This document shows positions 51,527-61,107 of a stretch of DNA of 64,000 bases, one piece after another. The notes below the pieces were generated by a model. It was not told the origin of the DNA and did no database searches. It saw only the letters and a list, made by a program, of their open reading frames with translations. How positions within the stretch are numbered: position 1 is the first letter of the stretch; each line of letters opens with the position of its first letter. Source of the DNA: Bacteroidales bacterium (lineage in GTDB: Bacteria > Bacteroidota > Bacteroidia > Bacteroidales > UBA932); contig SFMG01000007.1 in the NCBI GenBank assembly GCA_004554455.1, positions 1 through 64,000 of the forward strand. Reading direction: 5' to 3'. The position numbers were made by a program, and so were the translations under genes.

Positions 51527-53290
51527 AGCCGGAGCGGTGGACTGGAGGAAGAGCTCGTCCATCTGCACCTGGTCGATGCGGGAAGGGGAGTCTATCATCA
51601 CGTCGCGTCCCTGGTTGTTCTTAGGGAAGGCGATGTAATCCCTGATGGTCTCCTGTCCTCCGAAGAGGGCGCAGACGCGGTCGAAGCCGAAGGCGAGACC
51701 TCCGTGAGGCGGAGCGCCGAACTTGAAGGCGTTGATGATGAAGCCGAACTTGTAATCGGCGTCCTCCTTGCTTATGCCCAGGATTTCGAACATCCTCTCC
51801 TGCATTGCGGCCTCGTGGATACGTATGGAGCCGCCGCCGAGTTCGGTGCCGTTGAGGACAAAGTCGTAGGCATTGGCGCACACCTTCTCGAGATCCTCCT
51901 TTTTGTCGGAGTAGTAGAGTTCGAGATGCTCCGGCTTAGGCGCGGTGAAAGGATGGTGCATTGCATAGAAACGGCCGTCCTCCTCGCTCCATTCGAAGAG
52001 AGGGAAGTCCACAACCCAGAGAGGGGCGAAGTTGAACGGGTCGCGCAGGCCGAGGCGGTTGCCCATCTCGATGCGGAGTACGCCCAGCATGGTCTGCGTC
52101 TTTCTCTTCTCGCCGCAGAGCAGGAGCACGAGGTCTCCGGCCTGTGCGCCGGCTGCCTCGCTGATGGCCTTCAGCTGCTCAGGGGTGTAGAACTTGTCCA
52201 CCGAGGACTTGAAGCTGCCGTCGGCATTGCATTTTATATATACGAGGCCCTTGGCGCCCACCTGAGGACGCTTCACCCATTCGGTGAGGGCGTCGATCTC
52301 CTTGCGGGTGTACTCGGCGCAGCCCGTTGCGGCTATGGCGCCGACGTAAGGGCAGCTGTCGAAGACACTGAATCCCTTTCCGTGCACGAGTTCCGTCACC
52401 TCGTGAATCTTCATTCCGAAGCGTATGTCCGGCTTGTCGGAGCCGTAGAAGTCCATAGCGTCGTACCAGCTCATGCGCGGGATAGGATTGGCTATCTCCA
52501 CATTGAGAATCTTCTTGAATAGGGTGCGCATCATTCCCTCGAAGGTGTTCAGCACGTCCTCCTGCTCCACGAAGCTCATCTCGCAGTCGATCTGGGTGAA
52601 TTCCGGCTGGCGGTCGGCCCTGAGGTCCTCGTCGCGGAAGCAGCGCACTATCTGGAAGTAGCGGTCGTAGCCGGCCACCATCAGCAGCTGCTTGAAGGTC
52701 TGCGGGGACTGCGGCAGGGCGTAGAAGGTGCCCGGGTTCATCCTGGAAGGCACCACGAAGTCACGCGCTCCCTCAGGAGTGGACTTTATGAGATAAGGAG
52801 TCTCGATTTCCATGAAATTCTGGGCGTCGAGATAGTTGCGTATCTCGTGGGCAATGTCGTGGCGCAGCTTGAGGGCCCTCTGCAGAGGGGCGCGTCTGAG
52901 GTCCAGGTAGCGGTACTTTGCACGCAGGTCCTCGCCGCCGTCGCTGTTCTCCTCGATGGTGAAAGGAGGGGTCACCGACCTGTTGAGTATCTTTATGGAC
53001 TCGAGGGAAATCTCGATGTCGCCCGTAGGGATCTTGCTGTTCTTGTTCTCCCTTTCCACTACGGTGCCGGTGGCCTGTATCACAAACTCCCTGCCCAGAG
53101 AGGATGCGCATTCCTGGAGAGCGGGGTCTGCCGAGCCCTCGACCACGAGCTGAGTGACTCCATAGCGGTCGCGCAGGTCAACGAATGTCATTCCTCCCAG
53201 TTTGCGGGACTTCTGTACCCAGCCGGCCAGGGTCACCTTGCGGCCGGCGTCTTCAATGCGGAGTTCTCCGCAAGTGTGTGTTCTGTACAT
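51515..53290 (-). CDS. aspS: Aspartyl-tRNA synthetase
   Basis: Class II synthetase charging tRNA-Asp. The 591-aa protein has an N-terminal OB-fold anticodon domain (MYRTHTCGELRI...VTLAGWVQKSRKLGG), the class II core with PQSPQTFKQLLMVAGYDRYFQI and RCFRDEDLRADRQPEFTQID (motif 2), the bacterial insertion domain, and GGLAFGFDRVCALF (motif 3). The frame stays open to 53341, but ATG 53290 begins the conserved N-terminus and lies downstream of a TAAATTTG promoter element. The C-terminal APEA tail is duplicated after the stop. Confidence 0.97.
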   Translation of the reverse strand: MYRTHTCGELRIEDAGRKVTLAGWVQKSRKLGGMTFVDLRDRYGVTQLVVEGSADPALQECASSLGREFVIQATGTVVERENKNSKIPTGDIEISLESIKILNRSVTPPFTIEENSDGGEDLRAKYRYLDLRRAPLQRALKLRHDIAHEIRNYLDAQNFMEIETPYLIKSTPEGARDFVVPSRMNPGTFYALPQSPQTFKQLLMVAGYDRYFQIVRCFRDEDLRADRQPEFTQIDCEMSFVEQEDVLNTFEGMMRTLFKKILNVEIANPIPRMSWYDAMDFYGSDKPDIRFGMKIHEVTELVHGKGFSVFDSCPYVGAIAATGCAEYTRKEIDALTEWVKRPQVGAKGLVYIKCNADGSFKSSVDKFYTPEQLKAISEAAGAQAGDLVLLLCGEKRKTQTMLGVLRIEMGNRLGLRDPFNFAPLWVVDFPLFEWSEEDGRFYAMHHPFTAPKPEHLELYYSDKKEDLEKVCANAYDFVLNGTELGGGSIRIHEAAMQERMFEILGISKEDADYKFGFIINAFKFGAPPHGGLAFGFDRVCALFGGQETIRDYIAFPKNNQGRDVMIDSPSRIDQVQMDELFLQSTAPAPEA

Positions 53291-53338
53291 ATATGGCTTG
53301 TTATTGAATTCAATTCCGGGTTTCTCGCCCACGGCCTG

Positions 53339-53346
53339 CAAATTTA
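53339..53346 (-). promoter_or_regulatory. -7 element of aspS
   Basis: TAAATTTG on the minus strand, an exact match, 48 nt before ATG 53290. It lies in the same 13-mer (CTAAATTTGCAGG) as the mutS promoter. Confidence 0.5.
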
Positions 53347-53371
53347 GGAAAATATGTACAAACTTGCCTTC

Positions 53372-56074
53372 CTATCCCTTTACTTTTGAGGCATATTCTC
53401 CCGGGGAAAGGCCGCATTCCTTGCGGAACGCGGTACTGAAATAGGACAGAGAGGAAAAACCGCAGAGTTCCGCCACTTCCGTAACGCTCGATTTGCCCTC
53501 GCGCAGCAGGCTCCGTGCCTTCTCCATACGCATGCTCCTGATCAGTTCCAGGGCTCCGCTGCCGGTGATGTTGTGCAGCTTGAGATGCAGGTTGCTCCTG
53601 GACATGCACAGCAGGGACGCAAGCTTCTCCACGGAAAAGTCCGGGTCGCCCAGATGCTCTTCGATTATGCCCAGCACGGAGAACAGGAACTCCGACTCTT
53701 CGGGTCCGCCGCCCTTTCCTTTCGGCAGATATGCGGCCACTCTCAGCCGGCGCATGTCCTGTTCATATTTCTCTTTCATGCGGTCCATCCTGGCCGCGTG
53801 TCTGGCCTCGTTTCTTCGCAGCAGCTTCAGTGTCAGCAGACTCAGCGAAGCCAGCAAAAGCAGGATGAAGAATATGCGTGCCGCCAGACTCCTGTACCAC
53901 ACCGGCTTAACGCGTATGTTCAGGGTCGCCTCATGCTCCGACCAGACCCCGTCGCGGTTGGCCGAACGGACGCGGAAGCAGTAGTTCCCCTTGTCCACAT
54001 TGGTATATTTCGCCTCTCTGGAGCTGCTCTCCGTCCAGTCGCGGCTGAAGCCCTCCAGCTTGTAGCGGAAGCTGTTGTGGCCTGCGGAAGCGTAGTCCGT
54101 GCAGCTGAAACAGATGGTTATGGCATCCTGCGAGTGCTTGAGGACTATCCTGTCCTTCAGGGGAATCTCTTCGTTGTGTACCCTTATGTGGGTGATGTAA
54201 GGGTCCGGCGACACGGGGTTCTCGCGAATCTCCTCCGGGCGGAAGTAGGAGAGTCCGTCAAAGCCCCCTACGTAAACGGTTCCGTCGGGGGATCTGCATA
54301 TCGCGCCCTGGCTGAACTCGTCCCCCTGCAGGCCATCGTCCGCATAGTAGAATTTGCCGGTCGATTCTTTAGGGTCATAACGGCAGAGGCCGTGGCTGGT
54401 GCTTACCCAGAGGAAACCCTCGCTGTCAGACTCTATCCCGTTGATGGTGACGTTCCTCAGCCCCGATTCCGCGGAAGCCCTGCGCAGTTCCCCGTCCCTG
54501 TAGCGCAGCAGACCGTCGGTGGTGCCTATCCAGACCGTGCTGTCCCGGCTTTCATAGAGGCACTGGCTGCGCACCACATCCAAAAGCTCCGGGCCGCCCA
54601 CTTCCCTCAGGCGGTTTTTCCCGTCCACCTCGCAGAGCAGGAGGTTCTCCTTGGCTCCCACCCAGAGCCGGCCCCGGCTGTCCCTCATCAGGCAGACCAC
54701 CCTCACCTTGCGCCTGTCCTCGAAAAGATTGCGCTTCTTCATACTGCCGCTGGCGGGGTCCAGCAGGTAGAGTCCGGAAAGGCTCCCCACCCATATCCTT
54801 CCATCCTCCGCTTCTGCCATCGCGTTTACGTCCTTGCCCTTGCAGACGGATCTTCTCCTGCCGCTCCTGCGGTCGAGGGCGAAGATGCCCTGGGAATATG
54901 TACCTATATAAAGGGGTCCGTCTCCGGGAGCCAGGAAACAGAGTATGTGCTCGAGGTCCGGGATGACGTCGATGCGTCCCGTCTCCGGGTGGAAACAGTT
55001 GAGTCCGTTGTAGCGGGTGCCTATCCATATACAGGAGTCCCCGTCGGCGTGCAGGGAGCGTATGATATTGTCGCTCAGGGAGTTCCGTCCTGGGTGAGGG
55101 CGCAGGGTATGGAAGGGGCTGCGCTGGGCGCACATCAGGTCCGCCCCTCCGTAGGTGCTGCCCACCCACATATTCCCGGAGGAATCCCTGAATATGTCGC
55201 GTATGGCCTTGGAGCCCAGGGTCCCGGCCTCGAAGGGGTCGCTGGAGAGCAGCACGTCCTTTCCGCTGCGCCTGTCGTATATGCAGAGCCCGAACTTGGT
55301 GCCTATCCAGACCAGGGAATCGCTGTCGCATTCCACGCTTTCCACGACGGGCCGGGGCAGGTTCTTCAGCTCAATGCGGCTGACGCGTCCCTTCTCGCAG
55401 AGGAAGAGCCCCTCTCCCCTTGTTCCCAGCCACCAGCTGTCCTCTCCAGCCGGAACTATATCGGAAACAAGGCTGTTGAGACTTATCCCGTCCCTGACTC
55501 TTGCAAAGCAGGAGTCCGGATCGTATTTCACAAACTCCAGCGTCTTTTCGTTTGTTCCCAGGAGCAGCTGTCCGTTTCCGTAGCAGTGACCGAAGAAGCA
55601 GAAGGGCTGTCCGTCTATGGTCGCGTCCTCAAGGCGGTCGCCGGAGCTGTCGTACATGAAAGATTTCGTGCGGGTGCAGACCAGATATCTGTAAGGGGCT
55701 ATCTGCAGCATATCCTCTACCGAATGGATTCCGGGCAGGTCCACGCGGCGGAAGCAGTTGGCCTTTCTGTCGAAACGGGAGATGCCGTCGGAACTGCAGG
55801 CCCACACCGTCCCTTCCCAATCGGTGAACACCCGGTTGATATTGTTGCTCTGCACCGTGTTCACGTCGTCGCTGCCATAGCGGTAAACCTCCACGTCATA
55901 GCCGTTGTAGCAGTTCACTCCGCTCTTTGTCGCGAACCATATATTGCCCTGTCTGTCCTGACAGATAGACGAGACCGTGTTGCTGGAAAGGCCGTGTTCG
56001 ACGCCTATGTTCCGGAAGCTGAAGGAGGATGGGTCCGACAGCGCGGCCAGCAATATGTACAGGAATAATCTCAT
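53372..56074 (-). CDS. Membrane sensor/regulator with Reg_prop propellers, Y_Y_Y and AraC domains but no kinase
   Basis: A 900-aa regulator of the adjacent SusCD locus. Signal peptide (MRLFLYILLAALSDPSS), then periplasmic Reg_prop beta-propeller repeats (IWFATKSGVNCYNG, VWIGTKFGLCIYDR, MWVGSTYGGADL and others, about residues 25-600), a Y_Y_Y domain ending RVRSANRDGVWSEHE (about 625-725) and a membrane segment (about 731-752). After a short basic linker comes an AraC-type HTH (about 795-900, ending SSLSYFSTAFRKECGLSPGEYA). Hybrid two-component systems have histidine kinase and receiver domains between the last two; here only about 40 residues lie there, without H-box or receiver Asp. ATG 56074 is the signal-peptide start. 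Confidence 0.88.
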   Translation of the reverse strand: MRLFLYILLAALSDPSSFSFRNIGVEHGLSSNTVSSICQDRQGNIWFATKSGVNCYNGYDVEVYRYGSDDVNTVQSNNINRVFTDWEGTVWACSSDGISRFDRKANCFRRVDLPGIHSVEDMLQIAPYRYLVCTRTKSFMYDSSGDRLEDATIDGQPFCFFGHCYGNGQLLLGTNEKTLEFVKYDPDSCFARVRDGISLNSLVSDIVPAGEDSWWLGTRGEGLFLCEKGRVSRIELKNLPRPVVESVECDSDSLVWIGTKFGLCIYDRRSGKDVLLSSDPFEAGTLGSKAIRDIFRDSSGNMWVGSTYGGADLMCAQRSPFHTLRPHPGRNSLSDNIIRSLHADGDSCIWIGTRYNGLNCFHPETGRIDVIPDLEHILCFLAPGDGPLYIGTYSQGIFALDRRSGRRRSVCKGKDVNAMAEAEDGRIWVGSLSGLYLLDPASGSMKKRNLFEDRRKVRVVCLMRDSRGRLWVGAKENLLLCEVDGKNRLREVGGPELLDVVRSQCLYESRDSTVWIGTTDGLLRYRDGELRRASAESGLRNVTINGIESDSEGFLWVSTSHGLCRYDPKESTGKFYYADDGLQGDEFSQGAICRSPDGTVYVGGFDGLSYFRPEEIRENPVSPDPYITHIRVHNEEIPLKDRIVLKHSQDAITICFSCTDYASAGHNSFRYKLEGFSRDWTESSSREAKYTNVDKGNYCFRVRSANRDGVWSEHEATLNIRVKPVWYRSLAARIFFILLLLASLSLLTLKLLRRNEARHAARMDRMKEKYEQDMRRLRVAAYLPKGKGGGPEESEFLFSVLGIIEEHLGDPDFSVEKLASLLCMSRSNLHLKLHNITGSGALELIRSMRMEKARSLLREGKSSVTEVAELCGFSSLSYFSTAFRKECGLSPGEYASKVKG

Positions 56075-56080
56075 ATTCAA

Positions 56081-56088
56081 CAAAATTA
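56081..56088 (-). promoter_or_regulatory. Possible -7 element of the regulator gene
   Basis: TAATTTTG on the minus strand matches TAnnTTTG but lies only 7 nt before ATG 56074, so the transcript would be almost leaderless. Uncertain. Confidence 0.25.
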
Positions 56089-56144
56089 AAAATTCTTTAG
56101 GATATTTCTGGACAAAAATTAAAACGACTCTCTTATACAATATT

Positions 56145-56152
56145 TATATTTG
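56145..56152 (+). promoter_or_regulatory. -7 element of the SusCD locus
   Basis: TATATTTG, an exact match, 31 nt before the first gene of the locus. No -33 box at the right spacing, as expected if an activator (the divergent AraC-type regulator) helps polymerase bind. Confidence 0.5.
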
Positions 56153-56182
56153 CATTAGTATAACCACTAATTCAGAACTGAT

Positions 56183-56536
56183 ATGTCCAAAAAATCAAGA
56201 ACATTGTTCGCGGCACTCGCCCTGCTCGGGCTGGTGGCGTGTCAAAAGCTTTATGTTCCCGACACACCGGACAGCGTTTCGGTTTCGACCAAGGCCGGAG
56301 ACCCGAAATCCAGTGAGGCCGGAACGCAGGGCGTGACAATCTTCGCAACTTCCGACTGGACGGCCTCCACGGATGCCGATTGGGTCGAGGTCTATCCTCA
56401 GCAGGGCTCCAGAGGCATCTCCGAGGTCTGCCTCAGCTACGGGGAGAACAGCGGAAGCGAGAGCAGAACGGCAGTCATCGTATTCAGTACGGCAGCCAAT
56501 TCCGAAACATTCACCCTGGTGCAGAAAGCCAGATAA
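56183..56536 (+). CDS. Small BACON-domain lipoprotein
   Basis: A 117-aa lipoprotein with signal MSKKSRTLFAALALLGLVAC (lipid Cys20) and a single BACON-like immunoglobulin-fold domain (about residues 30-117: GVTIFATSDWTASTDADWVEV...SRTAVIVFSTAANSETFTLVQKA). BACON domains bind mucin or carbohydrate, or act as spacers, in Bacteroidales. It is the first gene of the locus, 12 nt before the SusC gene. A stand-alone BACON protein in this position is unusual; it may be a surface glycan-binding or accessory lipoprotein. Confidence 0.75.
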   Translation: MSKKSRTLFAALALLGLVACQKLYVPDTPDSVSVSTKAGDPKSSEAGTQGVTIFATSDWTASTDADWVEVYPQQGSRGISEVCLSYGENSGSESRTAVIVFSTAANSETFTLVQKAR

Positions 56537-56548
56537 GATCCGGGACTT

Positions 56549-59500
56549 ATGAAGAGACTTGCTACATTATTTATTACGGTCCTGCTGGCAGCAGTGGCCG
56601 CGATGCCGCTTTCAGCCCAGTCCAGGACGGTGAGCGGAAAGGTGAGCGACGGCAGCGGTGAAGCGGTGGTGGGAGCGTACATACTCCTCGAAGGCAGTTC
56701 CAACGGAACGATGACCGATGCCGAAGGCAATTATTCCATACAGATTTCCAAGGCGGACGCCGTGCTCACGGTAAGCTGCATAGGTTTCCGAACCGAGTCC
56801 GTGACCCTGGCTCCGGGCCAGCTCCGCGCGGACGTGATACTCGAGCTGGACTCCGTGCTTCTCGAAGATGCGGTGGTGATAGGATACGGCGTTCAGAACC
56901 GCCGCGACCTGACCACCTCCATAGCCAGCATCAAGGCGGAGGACTTCGCCAACAAACCGACCGCGGATTTCCGCGAGTCGATGGCCGCGAAGATGCCGGG
57001 CGTGCAGGTGCTGACCCTGGGCGGCCAGCCTGAGGGCAACGTGAGCATACGCGTGCGAGGCATACAGTCCGCCACCTCCGGCAACGAGCCTCTCTACGTC
57101 ATAGACGGCGTGCCTTGCGACGACCGTGCCTTCGCCAACATAGACGCGAGCGACATAGAGAGTCTCGAGGTGCTCAAGGACGCATCTGCAGCCGCTATCT
57201 ACGGCTCCAGGGGCTCCTGCGGTGTAATACTCGTGACCACCAAGAAGGGCAGCTCCGACAAGCCGCGCATCTCCTACGACGGAATGTTCAGCGTGGCCTC
57301 GGTTGCCAAGACCATAGATATGCTCGACGCTTACGAGTGGGCCACCATGTATGCCGAGTCGCGCAACGGCTCCTACCTCTACAGCGTACCTACCGGCACC
57401 ATATCCGACCCTATGGCCTCCCGTCCGAACACCTACAACCGCTATGACCCTATCGCGGACCTCTACCTCCAGGACGAGACGGGCAGCCTGACCAACACCG
57501 ACTGGCAGGATGAGATCTTCCGCGTGGCCCTTTCGCACAAGCACTCCCTCTCGGTGAGCGGCAAGAGCAAGGGCATCAACTACTATGTGGGAGCCAACTA
57601 CCTCTACCGTCAGGGTACCATAATCAACTCCGATTTCCGCCGCTACGGAATGAGGGTGAACGTGGACGGCAAGCGCGGCAATCTGCGTTTCGGCGCCAGC
57701 CTCAGCCCTTCATATTCCTTCTCCAACTACGTGGCCTCCGACGCTCAGTACGGCTCCGACGGCGTAATCGCCTCTGCCCTCATGGCTCCGCCTATCTTCC
57801 CTGTATATAACGCGGACAACAGCTACAACTGGGATATGAACGGCTACCTGCGCGTGAAAAACTGGGACACCCAGGCCAACGAGGTGCTCAACCCTGTGGC
57901 CCTGGCCAGGGAGATCACCGACCAGAGGGAAAAGATCAACCTTATGGGCAACATCTTCGCCTCCTACGAATTCATAAAGGGTCTGAGCTACAAACTCACC
58001 CTGGGCGGCGACTACTATTCCTACAAGCGCAACTACTACCGTCCTTCCACCCTGCCTCTGAGGGGCAACAAGTATATACGCTGGAACGAGGAGCTGAACA
58101 GCTACTCGCCTGTGCTCTCCGATCCGTCGGCAAGGGACTGGAGCAACAGCTATGCCCACTGGACCATATCCAACCAGATATCCTTCAACCGCAGTTTCGG
58201 CGACCACAGCATCAGCGCAGTTGCCGCCTACGACGCCGAGAAGCAGAGCATAAAGACTGCGCAGATATATGCGACAGGAATAGCCGGCGACGACAAGATA
58301 CGCACCACGAAGGGCAAGACCATAGACCTTGACAACACCTACAACAACAGTTACGCATATACCTTCGCAAGCTGGCTCATACGCGCCCAGTATTCCTACA
58401 AGGGACGCTATATGCTTTCCGCATCCGTCAGGGGTGACGCCTCGTCCCGCTTTGCGCCGAACACCCGCTGGGGCTACTTCCCTGCGGCATCCTTCGGCTG
58501 GCGTATCAGCGACGAGCCTTTCCTCGCAGGAGCGAAGGGCGTGCTGGACGACATGAAGATACGCGCCTCTGTAGGCCAGACCGGCAACGCCCAGATTGGC
58601 AACTCCGAGTACCTCGCCCTCTACGGCACCGCAAACAACGTGGTGGTTGGTGACGGCCTCGCAACCCAGGTCTATCCGAACCAGATCGCCAACAACGACC
58701 TGAGCTGGGAGAAGAACACCCAGGTGGACGTCGGCATAGACGCGAGTCTGTGGAAGGGCTATCTCTCCCTCACCCTCGACTACTACTATTCCAGGACCAC
58801 GGATATGCTCTTCGACGTTCCGGTGTCTTCGGTTTCCGGACTGACCAGCTCCAACATGAACATAGGCTCGATGCAGAACAGCGGCTTCGAGGCCAGCATT
58901 GCCTCCCGCCACCACTACGCATCTGGACTCTCCTACGGAGTCAGCGCCAACATCTCCCTGAACCGCAACAAGGTGCTCTCCCTCGGTGACGAGGACGCCC
59001 CTATCATCAAGGCGGCGGACTATGCGGGCGCCTACTACATCACCAAGGTGGGCCAGCCGGTCGGCTGCTACTACCTGCTCGTCCAGGACGGCGTCTTCCA
59101 CAATCAGGAGGAGCTGGACAGCTATCCGCACTTCTCCAACACGGTTGTAGGCGACTTCCGTTTTGTGGATATGGACGGTGACGGCGTGCTCGAACAGGAC
59201 GAGGACCGCGCCATAGTGGGCAACTATATGCCGGACTTCTACTACGGCTTCAGCTTCAACCTCGCCTACAAGGGTCTGGACATAGCCGCCGACTTCCAGG
59301 GCGTGTACGGCAACGAAATACTGAACCTCGAGCGCCGCTACCTCCTCAATATGGAGGGCTCCTCCAATATGATGAAGGAATCCCTGCAGCGCTTCCCTTA
59401 CGGTGAGCTCAACCGTGCCACCCGCAAGTCTTCGGGCAACAACGGCGCCTCCACCTCCACCTTCCACATCGAAGACGGATCCTATCTCCGTCTCCAGAAC

Positions 59501-59719
59501 CTCTCCATAGGATACAGCATCCCTGCAAAGTGCTTCAAGAACAAGATTTCCAACTTCCGCATCTACCTGCAGGGCTCCAACCTCTTCACCCTTACCCATT
59601 ACACGGGCTACAACCCGGAGGTCAACAAGAACTCCACCGACGCCCTGCGTCCGGGTGAGGACTACTGCTCCTATCCGCTTCCACGCACGTTCAGTGTAGG
59701 TATCAACATCAATCTGTAA
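56549..59719 (+). CDS. SusC-like TonB-dependent outer-membrane transporter
   Basis: A 1056-aa importer of oligosaccharides across the outer membrane, powered by TonB/ExbBD. Signal peptide (MKRLATLFITVLLAAVAAMPLSAQ), a CarboxypepD-regulatory-like domain (about 28-105, VSGKVSDGSGEAVVGAYILL), the plug domain with PLYVIDGVP and LEVLKDASAAAIYGSRGS (about 165-225), then the 22-strand barrel ending SVGININL. It is followed by its SusD partner 5 nt later. The ligand cannot be read from sequence. Confidence 0.96.
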   Translation: MKRLATLFITVLLAAVAAMPLSAQSRTVSGKVSDGSGEAVVGAYILLEGSSNGTMTDAEGNYSIQISKADAVLTVSCIGFRTESVTLAPGQLRADVILELDSVLLEDAVVIGYGVQNRRDLTTSIASIKAEDFANKPTADFRESMAAKMPGVQVLTLGGQPEGNVSIRVRGIQSATSGNEPLYVIDGVPCDDRAFANIDASDIESLEVLKDASAAAIYGSRGSCGVILVTTKKGSSDKPRISYDGMFSVASVAKTIDMLDAYEWATMYAESRNGSYLYSVPTGTISDPMASRPNTYNRYDPIADLYLQDETGSLTNTDWQDEIFRVALSHKHSLSVSGKSKGINYYVGANYLYRQGTIINSDFRRYGMRVNVDGKRGNLRFGASLSPSYSFSNYVASDAQYGSDGVIASALMAPPIFPVYNADNSYNWDMNGYLRVKNWDTQANEVLNPVALAREITDQREKINLMGNIFASYEFIKGLSYKLTLGGDYYSYKRNYYRPSTLPLRGNKYIRWNEELNSYSPVLSDPSARDWSNSYAHWTISNQISFNRSFGDHSISAVAAYDAEKQSIKTAQIYATGIAGDDKIRTTKGKTIDLDNTYNNSYAYTFASWLIRAQYSYKGRYMLSASVRGDASSRFAPNTRWGYFPAASFGWRISDEPFLAGAKGVLDDMKIRASVGQTGNAQIGNSEYLALYGTANNVVVGDGLATQVYPNQIANNDLSWEKNTQVDVGIDASLWKGYLSLTLDYYYSRTTDMLFDVPVSSVSGLTSSNMNIGSMQNSGFEASIASRHHYASGLSYGVSANISLNRNKVLSLGDEDAPIIKAADYAGAYYITKVGQPVGCYYLLVQDGVFHNQEELDSYPHFSNTVVGDFRFVDMDGDGVLEQDEDRAIVGNYMPDFYYGFSFNLAYKGLDIAADFQGVYGNEILNLERRYLLNMEGSSNMMKESLQRFPYGELNRATRKSSGNNGASTSTFHIEDGSYLRLQNLSIGYSIPAKCFKNKISNFRIYLQGSNLFTLTHYTGYNPEVNKNSTDALRPGEDYCSYPLPRTFSVGININL

Positions 59720-59724
59720 AGACT

Positions 59725-61095
59725 ATGAAGAGAGCGATATATATGATATGCCTTGCTGCTGCGGCACTTTCCATGGCATCCTGCTCCGGAAAATTCTTTG
59801 AGCAGTATCCTAGCAACAGCATCACCGAAGGCAACTTCTACAAGACGGAATCGGACTTCAACCAGGGAGTCTATTCCTGCTACGGCAAGATCAAGACCGG
59901 AATAGGCTGGTTCATCAACGAGCTGAGCTACCGCGCCGACGAGAATCTCCTCGAGTCCATGGCCGTGTCCACCCAGGACCGCTACAACCTCGACCACTTC
60001 CAGGAGAACAGCAGCAATGCCCTGCTGGAATCGATATGGAACGCCTGGTACAACGGAATCTACCGTTGCAACGACGTCCTTGACCACCTTCCTTCAGAAC
60101 TCAGCCCAGTCCTTGCCGAGTACAAGGGCGAGTGCCTCTTCATAAGGAGCTGGTACTACTACAATCTCTATGTGACCTTCGGCGTGGTGCCTATTGTGAC
60201 CCGCGTGACCACCCCGGCCGAGTCCAAGCTCGTGCCGCGCTGCACCCCGGAGGAGATGTATGAACGCCTGAGCGCCGACCTGAGCGAGGCCGCCTCCCTG
60301 CTGCCGTCCAGCCGCAGCCGCGAGAAAGGCCGTGTCTGCGACATCGCCGCCTGGACCCTGCTCGCGAAGGCTCAGCTCGTGTTCGGTAGATATGACGAGG
60401 CCCTCCAGAGCCTGGACAACGCCAAGAGCAACACCAACTTCGGCCTTATGGGCAGCTGCGCCCAGCCGTTCGACGTCAAGAACAAGCTCAACAGGGAGAT
60501 AATATTCGCCGCCTGCTACGACAAGAGCCTGGATGCCGGCCACGGCTACTGGCAGTCCAGCAACACGGGCGTCGAGGCCGACCGCATCAACCCGAGCAAG
60601 CCGTTCAAGGCCCTCTTCGCCGAAAACGACGCCCGTGCGGAGTTGATAGGATATACGAAGATATCCTCTTCCGTATATGCAATGAACAAGTGGTACGACA
60701 CCTACGACGCCACCTACACGACCATAGTCGGAAACGACTTCCCTCTGCTGCGCTATGCCGATGTGGAACTTCTCTACGCCGAAGCCCTCTGCCGCAAGGG
60801 TCAGCTGGCCGACGCCTGCCAGTATCTGAACAAGACCCGCAGCCGTGCCGGACTCCTTCCGTTCAGCACGGATTCGGAGGACGCCTTCATCAGGGAGCTC
60901 GCCGACGAAAGGGCAAGGGAATTCTGCTTCGAGGGCCAGAGGTGGTACGACCTCGTGCGTCTGGGACTGGCGGTGGAGCACTTCTCCTCCCTGGGATACA
61001 CCCTCGACTCCCACAATCTCCTGATGCCTATCCCTCAGTCGCAGATTGAAATCTACAACAACGATAAGGTTCTTTGGCAGAACCCGGGATTTTAA
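59725..61095 (+). CDS. SusD/RagB-family surface lipoprotein
   Basis: A 456-aa outer-membrane lipoprotein forming the lid of the SusC transporter and binding glycan. Signal MKRAIYMICLAAAALSMASC with lipid Cys20. The helical TPR-like scaffold begins KFFEQYPSNSITEGNFYKTESDF. Conserved C-terminal segments are RYADVELLYAEALCRKGQ, RSRAGL and LADERAREFCFEGQRWYDLVRLG. It is slightly short for the family (usually 480-600 aa). It lies between SusC (5 nt) and the propeller lipoprotein (12 nt). Confidence 0.95.
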   Translation: MKRAIYMICLAAAALSMASCSGKFFEQYPSNSITEGNFYKTESDFNQGVYSCYGKIKTGIGWFINELSYRADENLLESMAVSTQDRYNLDHFQENSSNALLESIWNAWYNGIYRCNDVLDHLPSELSPVLAEYKGECLFIRSWYYYNLYVTFGVVPIVTRVTTPAESKLVPRCTPEEMYERLSADLSEAASLLPSSRSREKGRVCDIAAWTLLAKAQLVFGRYDEALQSLDNAKSNTNFGLMGSCAQPFDVKNKLNREIIFAACYDKSLDAGHGYWQSSNTGVEADRINPSKPFKALFAENDARAELIGYTKISSSVYAMNKWYDTYDATYTTIVGNDFPLLRYADVELLYAEALCRKGQLADACQYLNKTRSRAGLLPFSTDSEDAFIRELADERAREFCFEGQRWYDLVRLGLAVEHFSSLGYTLDSHNLLMPIPQSQIEIYNNDKVLWQNPGF

Positions 61096-61107
61096 AATTG
61101 CAGCTTT

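Noticed and set aside
53573..56068. 831-aa open frame antisense to the Reg_prop regulator
   Set aside because: The opposite strand encodes an obvious multi-domain regulator; the antisense translation is low-complexity (Ala, Val, His, Gly-rich) and has no signal or domain.
57710..59599. 629-aa open frame antisense to the SusC-like gene
   Set aside because: Shadow of the TonB-dependent receptor; biased composition and no recognisable motif.
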